Shown piece by piece: positions 18,883 through 27,459 of a DNA stretch of 64,000 nucleotides. The translations under genes were made by a program, and so were the position numbers. The notes beneath the pieces were generated by a model. That model searched no databases, was not told the origin of the DNA, and saw only the letters and a list, made by a program, of their open reading frames with translations. Numbering within the stretch: position 1 is the stretch's first letter; each line of letters starts with the position of its first letter. This stretch comes from Sagittula stellata E-37 (GTDB lineage Bacteria > Pseudomonadota > Alphaproteobacteria > Rhodobacterales > Rhodobacteraceae): NCBI RefSeq assembly GCF_039724765.1, contig NZ_CP155729.1, positions 248,001 to 312,000 on the forward strand. Reading direction: 5' to 3'.

Positions 18883-19881
18883 TTAACGGCGGTTCATTGT
18901 ATGTAAACCCTCTTGTCGGGAAATCTCATCCATCGCCCTGACCAATTCCGCGCTGATACCCGGTTCCGACAAGGCATGACCGGCATTCCGAACCATCCGC
19001 AGATCCGCTTCGGGCCAGGCCTGAGCCAGTTCCCAAGCGCGGCGCGGCGGGCAGATCATGTCGTAACGCCCCTGCACGATCACCCCCGGCGTGCCCTTCA
19101 GCCGGTCGATGTTGGCCAGGATCCAGCCGTCATGCTCAAGAAAGCCGTCATTGGCGAAATAGTGGTTCTCCAACCGGGCGAAGGCGCGGGCATAATGGCC
19201 GGGGGACTCGCCTCCGTTACCATTGGAATAGACCGTGGCCAGGGCGTTCTCCCAGGCGCACCAGGCCTGCGCATGGCGGGTCTCGGTCGGCAGATCTCCA
19301 CAGAACAGCCGCTTGGCGTAAGCGCCGATCATGTCGCCGCGCTCGTCCTCGGGGATCAGGTGCGTGAACCGCGCCCAGGGCTCCGGCCAGAACTGGCCCG
19401 CGCCGCCGCCATAGAACCACTCCAGCTCCGCCTTGGTCATCATGAAGACGCCGCGCAGCACAAGATGGCTGACCCGGTCGGGGTGGCTGATGCCGTAGAC
19501 CAGGGCCAGCGTCGCGCCCCAGCTGCCGCCGAACACCGCCCAGCGGTCGATGCCCAGCGTGTCGCGGATCATCTCGATGTCGGACACAAGGTGCCATGTC
19601 GTGTTGTTCACCACGCTGGCGTGCGGCTTCGACCGCCCGCAACCGCGCTGGTCGAACAGAACGACACGATAGACCTGCGGATCGAAGTAACGCCGCATCG
19701 CCGGGCTGCATCCGCCCCCCGGCCCGCCGTGCAACACCACCACCGGCACGCCTTCGGGGTTGCCGCACTGCTCCACATAGATCTGATGTCCGTCGCCCGT
19801 ATCGAGCGTCCGCTGGTCGAACGGATCAACCGGAGGGTAAAGATACTGCGCTGCGCGCTTTTGGCCCGGGATTTTGTCCAT
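18883..19881 (-). CDS. pip: Prolyl aminopeptidase (proline iminopeptidase)
   Basis: A 332-aa alpha/beta hydrolase of peptidase family S33, which releases N-terminal proline from peptides in the cytosol. The oxyanion motif is HGGPGGGCSP near residue 50. The nucleophile elbow is GGSWGATLAL. The acid is in VQGRYDMICP and the His in NAGHALSEPG. It precedes the peptide importer on the same strand by 40 nt, which suggests uptake and hydrolysis of proline-containing peptides are linked. It diverges from ubiG with 35 nt between the starts. Confidence 0.95.
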   Translation of the reverse strand: MDKIPGQKRAAQYLYPPVDPFDQRTLDTGDGHQIYVEQCGNPEGVPVVVLHGGPGGGCSPAMRRYFDPQVYRVVLFDQRGCGRSKPHASVVNNTTWHLVSDIEMIRDTLGIDRWAVFGGSWGATLALVYGISHPDRVSHLVLRGVFMMTKAELEWFYGGGAGQFWPEPWARFTHLIPEDERGDMIGAYAKRLFCGDLPTETRHAQAWCAWENALATVYSNGNGGESPGHYARAFARLENHYFANDGFLEHDGWILANIDRLKGTPGVIVQGRYDMICPPRRAWELAQAWPEADLRMVRNAGHALSEPGISAELVRAMDEISRQEGLHTMNRR

Positions 19882-19916
19882 GTCCTACCTATATTGGCCA
19901 AGCATAGGGAAAGACC

Positions 19917-20669
19917 ATGGGGAATGTCATGACGACCACCGTCGACGCATCGGAGATCGCAAAATTCGAGGCAATGGCCGCCGAATGGTGGGATCCGAAC
20001 GGCAAGTTCAAACCTCTGCACATGATGAACCCCGTCCGGCTCGACTACATCACGACCCAGATCGCCGGAGAGTTCGACCGCCGGCTCGGCACCGAAAAGC
20101 CCTTCACCGGCCTGCGCATCCTCGACATCGGCTGCGGCGGCGGACTCCTGTGCGAACCGATGGCCCGCCTGGGCGCCGAGGTCGTGGGCGTCGACGCCGC
20201 CGCCCGCAACATCCCCGTGGCCGAAGCGCACGCGGCGCAGTCCGGCCTCGCCATCGACTACCGCCACACCACGGCCGAGGATCTCGCCGCAGCGGGAGAG
20301 CGCTTCGACGTCGTGCTGAACATGGAGGTCGTCGAACACGTGGCCGACCCCCTCGTCTACCTGACCGCCTGCCGCCAGCTCCTGAAACCCGGTGGCCTGC
20401 ACCTCTGCTCGACCATCAACCGCAATCCGAAAAGCTTCGCCATGGCCATCGTCGGCGCGGAATACGTCATGCGCTGGCTGCCGAAGGGCACCCACGAATG
20501 GTCGAAGTTCATCACGCCCGACGAACTCTACGACCTCATGCGCCGCGCCGGCCTCGACCCTGTCGACCGCAAGGGCTACGTCTTCAATCCGGTGTCCTGG
20601 CGCTGGTCGATCTCCGATCGCGACCTCTCGGTCAACTACGTGACCGCGGCCCTCGCCCCCGCCTCCTGA
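19917..20669 (+). CDS. ubiG: Ubiquinone biosynthesis O-methyltransferase
   Basis: A 250-aa class I SAM methyltransferase carrying out both O-methylations of ubiquinone synthesis. The N-terminal signature [19 protein letters not shown] is characteristic of UbiG. SAM motif I is [11 protein letters not shown] (about residue 68). The ATG at 19917 has AGGGA 6 nt upstream; an in-frame ATG at 19929 (MTTTVDAS) is an equally plausible start. Confidence 0.95.
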   Translation: MGNVMTTTVDASEIAKFEAMAAEWWDPNGKFKPLHMMNPVRLDYITTQIAGEFDRRLGTEKPFTGLRILDIGCGGGLLCEPMARLGAEVVGVDAAARNIPVAEAHAAQSGLAIDYRHTTAEDLAAAGERFDVVLNMEVVEHVADPLVYLTACRQLLKPGGLHLCSTINRNPKSFAMAIVGAEYVMRWLPKGTHEWSKFITPDELYDLMRRAGLDPVDRKGYVFNPVSWRWSISDRDLSVNYVTAALAPAS

Positions 20670-20687
20670 ACCGGACCCGGCCTCCGC

Positions 20688-20751
20688 CCTTCATCTTGGC
20701 GAAAATACCTCGGGGGAGCGGCTCCGCAGGAGCGGCGGGGGCAGCGCCCCC
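20688..20751 (+). repeat. Dispersed intergenic repeat, copy 2, with GC hairpin
   Basis: CCTTCATCTTGGC then GAAAATACCTCGGGGGAG, followed by a GGGGGC-AGC-GCCCCC hairpin (20737-20751), in the ubiG/marR convergent gap. The first 12 bases are shared with copy 1 at 13167. The hairpin could also act as a bidirectional terminator. Confidence 0.65.
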
Positions 20752-20772
20752 ATCCGGCGCTGGCCACCGGTC

Positions 20773-21204
20773 CTAGCCCTCGAGCTTGCCGCGCAGTTCC
20801 CGCAACACGGGGATCGCGGCGCGCACCTTGTCGTCGCCCAGGTCGGTCATCACCTCGTCGATCAGCGGCGTGATCGCCGCCAGCGCCGCATCGCGGGCCG
20901 ACCGTCCGGCGGGCGAGATCGACACCATCTTGCGCCGCGCGTCGTCCCAGTCGGGACGGATGTGCACATACCCGGCGATTTCCAGCTTCGACAGGGTGTT
21001 GGTCATCGCGCCGCGCGTCACATGGAACGACCGGGCCAGTTGCGCCGGGCTTTTCTCGCCGCCGCGCGCAAGCTGGTTCAGCACCGAAAAGTGCGAGATC
21101 TCCATCCGGTTCGGCAGCACCTTGGTCAGCCGCGCCCGCAACAACTGGTCCGCGACAAGCAGCTCGCTGAACAGCGAAATCGCAAGCCCGCTGCCGTCGC
21201 TCAT
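20773..21204 (-). CDS. MarR-family transcriptional regulator
   Basis: A 143-aa winged-helix protein. The recognition region includes SPAQLARSFHVTRGAMTNTLSKLE (about residues 55-78), then the wing RPDWDDARRKMVSISPAGR, typical of MarR proteins. ATGA overlap with the upstream carbon-nitrogen hydrolase gene puts it at the end of the comF-grxC-hydrolase-marR run. Ligand and targets are unknown. Confidence 0.9.
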   Translation of the reverse strand: MSDGSGLAISLFSELLVADQLLRARLTKVLPNRMEISHFSVLNQLARGGEKSPAQLARSFHVTRGAMTNTLSKLEIAGYVHIRPDWDDARRKMVSISPAGRSARDAALAAITPLIDEVMTDLGDDKVRAAIPVLRELRGKLEG

Positions 21205-22037
21205 GTCTCCGGGCCCGAGAATACCCTGTCGTGGGTCAGCGCCGGGACCTTGCGCCGCGCCTCCGCGACCTCCGACAGGTCGATGTCGACCACGTACACG
21301 CCGGGCGTCGTACCGGCGTCGAGGATCACCTCACCCCACGGCGACACCACCAGCGAATGCCCCCAGGTCTTCCGCGCCCGCCCGCTGCGCGCCGCATGCG
21401 TGCCGCACTGCGCCGGGGCAAGCACGAAACAGCCGGTCTCGATCGCGCGGGCCTGCAACAGCGGTTTCCAGTGCGCCGGCCCGGTGCCCGGCGAAAAGGC
21501 CGCCGGGACGGTCAGGATCTCCGCGCCCGCCTGTGCCAGCGCCCGGTACAGGTAGGCAAACCGGACGTCGTAGCACACCGTCATGCCGATGGCGCCGACA
21601 TCGGTCTGCGCAACCACCGCGCACGCGCCCGGCGCATAGCCCGACGATTCGGCGTAGGTTTCCGTCTCCGACACCTGCACGTCGAACATGTGCATCTTGT
21701 CGTAACGCGCCACGATGCCGCCCGAGGGGTCGATCAGGATCGACCGGTTGACGAAGCGCTCTTCCGGCGGCTCGGCCTTCAGCGCCAGCGACCCGGCCAG
21801 CACCCACAGGCCGCTGGCCGCGGCCTGCGCGCACAGCCCGGACAGCACCCGGTCCCCGGTCTCGTGCCGCAGGACCTCTTTCTGGTGCGCCCGGTCCATC
21901 GACACGCAATTGCAGACCTCCGGGGTCAGCGCGATCTCTGCGCCGTCCGCCTTCGCCTCCTTCAGCATCGCGCGCATGGTCGCGAGGTTCTGCTCCGGAT
22001 CGTCGGAGGAGGTCATCTGCAGCAGGGCAACCCGCAT
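21201..22037 (-). CDS. Carbon-nitrogen hydrolase (nitrilase superfamily, omega-amidase-like)
   Basis: A 278-aa nitrilase-superfamily amidase. The Glu-Lys-Cys triad is visible: Glu of LTPEVCNCV (about residue 41), Lys of RYDKMHMFDV, and Cys of GMTVCYDVRF. The length and motifs resemble the Nit1/Nit2 branch, which deaminates alpha-keto acid amides or deaminated glutathione. The adjacent glutaredoxin gene (TGATG overlap) is consistent with, but does not prove, a link to glutathione. Confidence 0.88.
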   Translation of the reverse strand: MRVALLQMTSSDDPEQNLATMRAMLKEAKADGAEIALTPEVCNCVSMDRAHQKEVLRHETGDRVLSGLCAQAAASGLWVLAGSLALKAEPPEERFVNRSILIDPSGGIVARYDKMHMFDVQVSETETYAESSGYAPGACAVVAQTDVGAIGMTVCYDVRFAYLYRALAQAGAEILTVPAAFSPGTGPAHWKPLLQARAIETGCFVLAPAQCGTHAARSGRARKTWGHSLVVSPWGEVILDAGTTPGVYVVDIDLSEVAEARRKVPALTHDRVFSGPET

Positions 22038-22294
22038 CAGCCTGCCAGCAACGGGTCGAGCTTGCCCTCCCGCTCCAGCGCCGCGAGGTCGTCGTAGCCG
22101 CCGACATGGGTGTCACCGACAAAGATCTGCGGCACGGTATGGCGGCCGTGGGCACGGTCCATCATCTCGGACCGCCGCGCGGGTTCTTCCAGCACGTTTA
22201 TCTCGTGGAACGCGACTCCCTTCGATGTCAGAAGCCGCTTGGCCGCGTGGCAGTAGCCGCACAGCGGGGAGGAGTAGATCTCGACGTTTTGCAT
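22037..22294 (-). CDS. grxC: Glutaredoxin 3
   Basis: An 85-aa dithiol glutaredoxin reducing protein and glutathione disulfides in the cytosol. The active site is CGYC (C12/C15; the common form is CPYC). TVPQIF and the GGYDD segment are the glutathione-binding motifs. It is 39 nt downstream of comF and overlaps the hydrolase gene by 1 nt. Confidence 0.95.
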   Translation of the reverse strand: MQNVEIYSSPLCGYCHAAKRLLTSKGVAFHEINVLEEPARRSEMMDRAHGRHTVPQIFVGDTHVGGYDDLAALEREGKLDPLLAG

Positions 22295-22333
22295 GGCGCT
22301 TTTCCTTTCGGTCCATCGACCTTTAGCGGAAAC

Positions 22334-23047
22334 TTAAGGGTCTTTGACGACACGCGCCAGAACGGAGACGCAGACCTGCTGTGCGCCAGCGGACAAGCAG
22401 GCCTCGGCACAGGCAGCAAGCGTCGCCCCCGTGGTCATCACGTCGTCCACTAACAGCACCCTGCGGCCCGCCATCAGCCCCGCCCGCCCGGCGCGTGCCG
22501 CGATTCGTCCCGACAATACCTCGAACCGCTGCGCGCGTGTCTTTCCGTCCAGCAGCGGCGTGGCCTGCCGCCGCTCCAGCGCGTCGGGGCACCAGTCGAT
22601 CCCCAACGTGCGCGCAAGCGACCGGGCCAGCAGCGCCGACTGGTTGTACCGCCGCGCCAGATGGCGATTAAGGTGCAGCGGCACGGGCACCGCCAGCGTC
22701 CCGGGCGTCACCATGTCGCGGCTGACCCGCGCCATCCACTCCGCCGCGGGCGCCGCGATGTCCTGCCGGTCGCCGTGCTTCAGCGCCAGCACAAGCCGCC
22801 GCCCCACGTCCGCATAGACCAGCGCCGCGCGCCCGCCGACCCAAGGCCGCGCCAGCGTCAGGCAGTCGTCGCAATGCTCCACTGTCCCGGATTCCCCCGG
22901 CAGCGGCGCACCGCACACGTCGCAGGCCAGCCCGGTGATGAACCGCGTTTCGCGCCAGCAGGCGCCGCACAGGCCAAAGTCGGTCTCCACCAGACCGCCG
23001 CACGACAGGCATCGCGGCGGGTAAACAAGCTGTACGAGGGTTTGCAT
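22334..23047 (-). CDS. comF: ComF family phosphoribosyltransferase-like protein
   Basis: A 237-aa protein. The N-terminus has zinc-binding cysteines (CLSCGG, CGACW, CDVCG, HCDDC), followed by a PRTase domain with the PRPP loop VLLVDDVMTTGATLAAC. ComF supports DNA uptake in naturally competent bacteria. I chose the ATG at 23045-23047, giving MQTLVQLVYPPRCLSCGG. An upstream ATG at 23077 is possible and has a GGGAGG 9 nt before it; it would abut the divergent gene. Confidence 0.9.
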   Translation of the reverse strand: MQTLVQLVYPPRCLSCGGLVETDFGLCGACWRETRFITGLACDVCGAPLPGESGTVEHCDDCLTLARPWVGGRAALVYADVGRRLVLALKHGDRQDIAAPAAEWMARVSRDMVTPGTLAVPVPLHLNRHLARRYNQSALLARSLARTLGIDWCPDALERRQATPLLDGKTRAQRFEVLSGRIAARAGRAGLMAGRRVLLVDDVMTTGATLAACAEACLSAGAQQVCVSVLARVVKDP

Positions 23048-23077
23048 CCGCGCGGCCCAGAAATTATCTGCTCTCAT

Positions 23078-23896
23078 ATGGACAACCCTCCCCGCCTGAC
23101 CGACCGGGCCGCCCTGACCCGCAACCGCCGACGCGCCGACACCAAGGCGCTGTTCCTGCACGAAATCGCGCGGGATGAGGCGGAGGATCGGCTGGCCATG
23201 GTTAAAAGGGCGTTTACCGCCCCCGCCGTGGTGACGCCCTTTCCCGCCATCTGGCAACAGACCTTCCCCGGAGCGCGCATCGTCAGGGACACCGAACTCC
23301 TCGATCTGACGCCGGGCGCTCATGACCTCGTGATCCACGCGCTTTGCCTGCACTGGGCCGACGACCCGGTGGGCCAGCTCATCCAGGTCAGGCACGCGCT
23401 GAAACCCGACGGTCTTGCGCTGGTGCTCGCGTTCGGGGGCCAGACGCTCCACGAACTGCGCGCCGCGCTCGGGCAGGCGGAGGCCGAGATCACCGGCGGT
23501 CTTTCGCCCCGCGTCCTGCCCATGGCCGAGATCCGCGACCTGGGTGCGCTCATGCAGCGTGCCGGCCTGGCCCTGCCGGTGGCCGACAGCGCGCCTCTCG
23601 ACGTCAGTTACCGCAGCGCGCTGCACCTGATGCAGGAGCTCCGGGCCATGGGCGAGGGCAACGCACTCGACGCGCGGATCAGGCGCTTCACCCGCCGCCG
23701 CGTCCTTCTGCGCGCGGCCGAGATCTACGCCGAAAGCTACCCGGCCGAGGACGGCCGCGTCCGCGCCACCTTCGAGATCCTGACCCTGACCGGCTGGGCG
23801 CCCGACGCAAGCCAGCCGCAGCCCCTCCGCCCCGGCAGTGCGGCAAAGCGTCTGGCCGACGCACTGGGCACGCAGGAAACACCGTTGAAAGATTGA
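23078..23896 (+). CDS. BioC/NDUFAF5-like methyltransferase-fold protein lacking SAM motif I
   Basis: A 272-aa protein. Its N-terminus (LTDRAALTRNRRRA...LFLHEIARDEAEDRLAMV) and C-terminal half resemble the alphaproteobacterial BioC/NDUFAF5-like methyltransferase group. Motifs around HALCLHWADDPVGQL and KPDGLALVLAFGG are kept. The Gly-rich SAM loop expected near residue 45-55 is replaced by PAVVTPFPAIWQQ, so SAM binding is doubtful. It is head-to-head with comF, with almost no spacer. Confidence 0.75.
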   Translation: MDNPPRLTDRAALTRNRRRADTKALFLHEIARDEAEDRLAMVKRAFTAPAVVTPFPAIWQQTFPGARIVRDTELLDLTPGAHDLVIHALCLHWADDPVGQLIQVRHALKPDGLALVLAFGGQTLHELRAALGQAEAEITGGLSPRVLPMAEIRDLGALMQRAGLALPVADSAPLDVSYRSALHLMQELRAMGEGNALDARIRRFTRRRVLLRAAEIYAESYPAEDGRVRATFEILTLTGWAPDASQPQPLRPGSAAKRLADALGTQETPLKD

Positions 23897-23954
23897 CCTG
23901 TCAGCATGACACGATACCTAGCTGGCGACACATTCCAAGAAGGGGACAAGACCG

Positions 23955-25019
23955 ATGCTGGATGGCACGACGACCGGGACGCGACCCACGCACGCCCCCT
24001 CTGACCACCCGAAGGTGACCACCGGCAAGGTCGGGGTTCTGCTGGCCAACCTGGGCACGCCGGACGGGCACGATTACTGGTCCATGCGGCGCTATCTCAG
24101 TGAATTCCTGTCCGACCGCCGCGTGATCGACTATGCGCCGTGGAAATGGCAGCCGCTTCTGCAACTGGTCATCCTGTCGAAACGGCCTTTCACATCCGGC
24201 GCCGCCTATCGGTCGATCTGGAACAACGAGGCGAACGAGTCTCCGCTGATGACCATCACCAAGGCCAAGACCGCCAAGATCGCCGCCCGCATGGCAGAGC
24301 AATACGGAGATCAGGTCGAGGTCGCCTTCTGCATGCGCTACGGCAACCCATCGACGCAGTCGAAGGTGCGCGAGCTGGTGGAAAAGGGCTGCCACAAGAT
24401 CCTGTTCTTCCCGCTCTACCCGCAGTACGCCGGCGCGACCTCCGGCACCGCGAACGACCAGTTCTTCCGCGCGCTCATGGCGGAGAAATGGCAGCCCACC
24501 GCGCGCATCGTCGATCCCTATTTCGCACATCCGAAATACGTGGAGGCACTGGCCCAATCTGTCGAACGCGCCTATGCCGCGGCAGAGCAGAAGCCGGACC
24601 TTCTGATTTGTTCCTATCACGGTCTGCCGCAACGCTACCTGGTGGAAGGCGACCCCTATCACTGCCAGTGCCAGAAGACGACGCGGCTGCTGAAAGAGCG
24701 TCTCGGATGGGACGATTCGCAGATCAAGACCACCTTCCAGAGCCAGTTCGGCCCCGAGGAATGGCTGCGTCCCTACACCGTCGAAGAGGTCGCCCGGCTG
24801 GCGAAGGAAGACGGCGTGAAACGCATCGCCGTCTGCGCACCGGCCTTCTCGGCCGACTGCATCGAGACGCTGGAAGAGATCAACGAGGAGATCAAGGAAA
24901 GCTTCGAACACGCCGGCGGCGAGAGCTTTACCTACATCCCCTGCCTCAACGACGACGACGCCCATATCGACGCGCTCAGCACGGTGATCGGCGAAAACCT
25001 GTCCGGCTGGGTCGACTGA
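23955..25019 (+). CDS. hemH: Ferrochelatase
   Basis: A 354-aa enzyme inserting Fe2+ into protoporphyrin IX. Family motifs are visible: KVGVLLANLGTPD at the start, CMRYGNPS, FPLYPQYAGATSG, the catalytic-His segment LICSYHGLPQRY, and CAPAFSADCIETLEEI. Cysteines in YHCQCQKTT and the later FSADC segment are candidates for the [2Fe-2S] cluster of some alphaproteobacterial ferrochelatases. The length is normal. Confidence 0.96.
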   Translation: MLDGTTTGTRPTHAPSDHPKVTTGKVGVLLANLGTPDGHDYWSMRRYLSEFLSDRRVIDYAPWKWQPLLQLVILSKRPFTSGAAYRSIWNNEANESPLMTITKAKTAKIAARMAEQYGDQVEVAFCMRYGNPSTQSKVRELVEKGCHKILFFPLYPQYAGATSGTANDQFFRALMAEKWQPTARIVDPYFAHPKYVEALAQSVERAYAAAEQKPDLLICSYHGLPQRYLVEGDPYHCQCQKTTRLLKERLGWDDSQIKTTFQSQFGPEEWLRPYTVEEVARLAKEDGVKRIAVCAPAFSADCIETLEEINEEIKESFEHAGGESFTYIPCLNDDDAHIDALSTVIGENLSGWVD

Positions 25020-25091
25020 TCGCCGATCAGGTCAAGGGGCAGGTCTTGGGGATACGCGCTCGGGACCTGCCAGACCTTGAGCGGAAAATGA

Positions 25092-25119
25092 AAAAGGCGG
25101 TGCCGTCGCACCGCCTTTT
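25092..25119. terminator. Bidirectional terminator between hemH and the small membrane protein
   Basis: A perfect 12-bp stem AAAAGGCGGTGC / GCACCGCCTTTT with a CGTC loop. T runs are present on both strands. An additional weaker stem, GGCAGGTC/GACCTGCC, lies just before it. Confidence 0.9.
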
Positions 25120-25159
25120 CTATTCTCAAGACCCGCACGGTTGCGGGTGCGACTGACGA

Positions 25160-25357
25160 TTAGTCAGCAGCAGCAGCCGCAACGATTGCGATCAGCAGCA
25201 GCGGGATCAGCAGAGCTGCGGAAGAAGAAGACGCCTGGGTCTCTTCAACAACAACAACCGGCTCGACTTCCATGACCACGTCGTCCTTTGCGTAGGAACC
25301 GGCCATTGCGGAAGTTGCAGCAGCTGCAAATGCGGCGGCGAGTGCGAGTTTCTTCAT
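25160..25357 (-). CDS. Small exported membrane protein of Rhodobacteraceae type, unknown function
   Basis: A 65-aa protein: signal peptide MKKLALAAAFAAAATSAMA, a short Asp/Glu/Val-rich middle (VVMEVEPVVVVEETQ), a Ser run, and a C-terminal hydrophobic segment LLIPLLLIAIVAAAAA ending in Asp. ATG at 25355-25357 has GGAGG 6 nt upstream. I recall close relatives in many roseobacter genomes, always without a function. It has its own leader and shares the terminator with hemH. Confidence 0.85.
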   Translation of the reverse strand: MKKLALAAAFAAAATSAMAGSYAKDDVVMEVEPVVVVEETQASSSSAALLIPLLLIAIVAAAAAD

Positions 25358-25504
25358 GTTATCCTCCAGATATTCGCCTGCCGCGACCATAGCGGTCCAT
25401 ACGACAGGCACCCAAGACTTACCTCGTGACTCGTTCTAAGCAGCATTTCGAAGGCTTTGCAATTGCTTCTTAACGCGCGAAATTCGCCGCTCGCCCAAGT
25501 GTCG

Positions 25505-26101
25505 TCAAATTAGCAACACCTGAGTGCCCACAGACGCCATATCATACAGGGCTTCGATATGCTCGTTATAAAGGCCGATGCAGCCGTTCGAGGACCGGCG
25601 GCCGATCTTCCGCGTGTCGTGCGTCCCGTGGATGCGGTAATATTGCCAGCCCAGGTGCATCGCGCGGGTGCCAAGCGGGTTGTCCGGGCCGGGACCGACG
25701 TAGTCCGGCCACTCCGGGTTGCGGACCTTCATCGACGGGGTCGGACGCCAGTCCGGATTGGGATCTTTCAGCACGATGGAGGTGCGGCCGCGGCGTGTCA
25801 GGTCTTCGGTCAGCGGGACCGAGCAGGGGTACAGGTGATACTGCCCGTTTTCCTCCCAGTAGTGCAGCGCGCGCGATGAGATATCGACCAGAATCGCACC
25901 CTTGGTCAGGTTCGAGAAATAGGGCTGCCAGTTCAGTGTCCGGAAACTGGAGATGTTGCGGCGTACCGAGGAATTCAGCTCGCGCTCGATCTCGGTCGTG
26001 CCTGCTCCGTTCACCTGTGCCAGTGCCGGGGTCGCGAGGGTAGCGGCGGTCGCGGCAAGAAATGCACGGCGGCCAATGGTAAAGCGTGGCGTATCAGCCA
26101 T
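25505..26101 (-). CDS. L,D-transpeptidase (YkuD), exported
   Basis: A 198-aa protein with a Tat-type leader (IGRRAFLAATAATLATPALA) and a YkuD domain. The catalytic motif is HGTHDTRKIGRRSSNGCIGL, with His and Cys in the expected spacing. It forms 3-3 cross-links in peptidoglycan or attaches proteins to it, in the periplasm. It diverges from the CAP-domain lipoprotein gene across 172 nt in which I see no other gene. Confidence 0.92.
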   Translation of the reverse strand: MADTPRFTIGRRAFLAATAATLATPALAQVNGAGTTEIERELNSSVRRNISSFRTLNWQPYFSNLTKGAILVDISSRALHYWEENGQYHLYPCSVPLTEDLTRRGRTSIVLKDPNPDWRPTPSMKVRNPEWPDYVGPGPDNPLGTRAMHLGWQYYRIHGTHDTRKIGRRSSNGCIGLYNEHIEALYDMASVGTQVLLI

Positions 26102-26273
26102 GTTTCTAGCTCCTGATCAGGGGATGTCCTGCCTGACACGCATAATATGGCTTGAATGCCTCAGTCGCAATTCAAAGGCTTGTCATCACGCAGCTTCACG
26201 CCGATGTGCGTTTGATCCGCAACGCGCGGCGCGGTAAGGCAGTCGAAACGCCTTAAATGCGAGAGCAGTCCTT

Positions 26274-26831
26274 ATGAACCGTCGCGCCTTCCTGACCCTG
26301 TCCAGCCTTGCAGCGCTTGCAGCCTGCACCACGTCGCCCGCTCCGAGCGGTGGCGGCGGGGTCGGACCGGACGGCAGACCGCTTCCGCGCGTCTACCGGA
26401 TCGGCCCCGGACAGCGCGGCCAGATCGAATACCGGATGCTGGATGCGGTCAACTCGTTGCGTCAGGCGTCCGGGGCCCCGACCCTGACACTCGACAGCAA
26501 GCTGCAGGCCGCTGCCGCCACCCACGCCCGCGACATGTCGGTCCAGAATCGTCCGTGGCATTTCGGCTCCGACGGTTCGTCGCCGATCGACCGGGTGCAG
26601 CGCGTGGGCTACACCGGCCGCCTCGTGGGCGAGGCGATCTCCGAAACCTACGAGACCGAGTTGGAAACGCTGTCCGCCTGGATGGAAGAGACGCCGACCC
26701 GCAACGTCATCCTCGACTCCTCCGCGACCGAGATGGGCTTTGCCTGGCATCAGGAGAGCAACGGCAAGATCTGGTGGTGCCTCGTGACCGGCGCATCCGG
26801 CATGGGCGCGACCCCCGGTATGCAGACCTGA
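26274..26831 (+). CDS. CAP-domain lipoprotein
   Basis: A 185-aa protein. The leader NRRAFLTLSSLAALAAC contains a twin Arg and a lipobox ending in LAAC, so it is likely an outer-membrane or periplasmic lipoprotein. The CAP/SCP domain (about residues 50-180) keeps ATHARDMSV, WHFGSDGSSPIDRVQRVGY and a GEAISE segment where ENI/ENV is common. Function is unknown. The flanking L,D-transpeptidase genes suggest an envelope role. Confidence 0.88.
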   Translation: MNRRAFLTLSSLAALAACTTSPAPSGGGGVGPDGRPLPRVYRIGPGQRGQIEYRMLDAVNSLRQASGAPTLTLDSKLQAAAATHARDMSVQNRPWHFGSDGSSPIDRVQRVGYTGRLVGEAISETYETELETLSAWMEETPTRNVILDSSATEMGFAWHQESNGKIWWCLVTGASGMGATPGMQT

Positions 26832-26850
26832 GGTTTCGCGGCGAAACCTC
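26830..26850 (+). other. Hairpin at the end of the CAP gene
   Basis: A perfect 9-bp inverted repeat GAGGTTTCG / CGAAACCTC with a CGG loop, overlapping the stop codon. No T run follows. Confidence 0.55.
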
Positions 26851-26868
26851 CAATCTTTACAAACAGTT

Positions 26869-26898
26869 AACGCCGGACCGCAATGGCCCGGCGTTTTT
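26869..26898. terminator. Terminator between the CAP and second L,D-transpeptidase genes
   Basis: Stem AACGCCGG / CCGGCGTT with inner CC/GG pairing, followed by TTT on the plus strand; convergent genes flank it. Confidence 0.8.
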
Positions 26899-26902
26899 AC
26901 GT

Positions 26903-27400
26903 TCAGGGATTGATCTGGATCGGTGTGCCGTCTTGCACCATGGCATAGATGTCGCGCATCTGCTTGTCGGTCACGGCGATGCACCCGGCGGTCCAGTCGC
27001 GCGGGCTGCCCTTGCGATAGTTCGGCCCCTGCCCGTGGATGAAGATGTCGCCCCCCGGACTTTTGCCAAGCTCCTGCGCGGTCATCCGGTCCACCGGATT
27101 CGGATAACTGATGCCGATGGACAGGTAGAATTTGCTGTTCGGATTGCGGCGGTCGATGAAGTAGTTGCCTTCCGGCGTCTTGCCGTCACCCTCGATGAAT
27201 TTGTGCCCCTGAGGCGCAAATCCCAGCCCCACGTTGTAGGACTTCAGCACCTTGTCATGGTGCAACAGGTGAAGGCGACGCTCCCCCTTGTTCACCACGA
27301 CCTGGGTCACTTCCGGACCACGGTACGTGTAGAACTTGCTGGAACACGCCGAGACGCCCAGAACGGCCAGCAACAGAAGGCCGAGTTTCAGAAATCGCAT
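26903..27400 (-). CDS. L,D-transpeptidase lipoprotein
   Basis: A 165-aa protein with a lipoprotein signal (LLLLAVLGVSAC) and a YkuD domain. The catalytic segment is FIHGQGPNYRKG...WTAGCIAVTD. The preceding segment DGKTPEGNYFIDRRNPNS is typical of the YafK/ErfK group. It is the second such enzyme within 2 kb and is convergent to the CAP lipoprotein gene. Confidence 0.92.
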   Translation of the reverse strand: MRFLKLGLLLLAVLGVSACSSKFYTYRGPEVTQVVVNKGERRLHLLHHDKVLKSYNVGLGFAPQGHKFIEGDGKTPEGNYFIDRRNPNSKFYLSIGISYPNPVDRMTAQELGKSPGGDIFIHGQGPNYRKGSPRDWTAGCIAVTDKQMRDIYAMVQDGTPIQINP

Positions 27401-27459
27401 TGTTCACTGCCCCTGAACATTTTTTGCGACCATACACCAATTCGCCACGCCGGAACATC

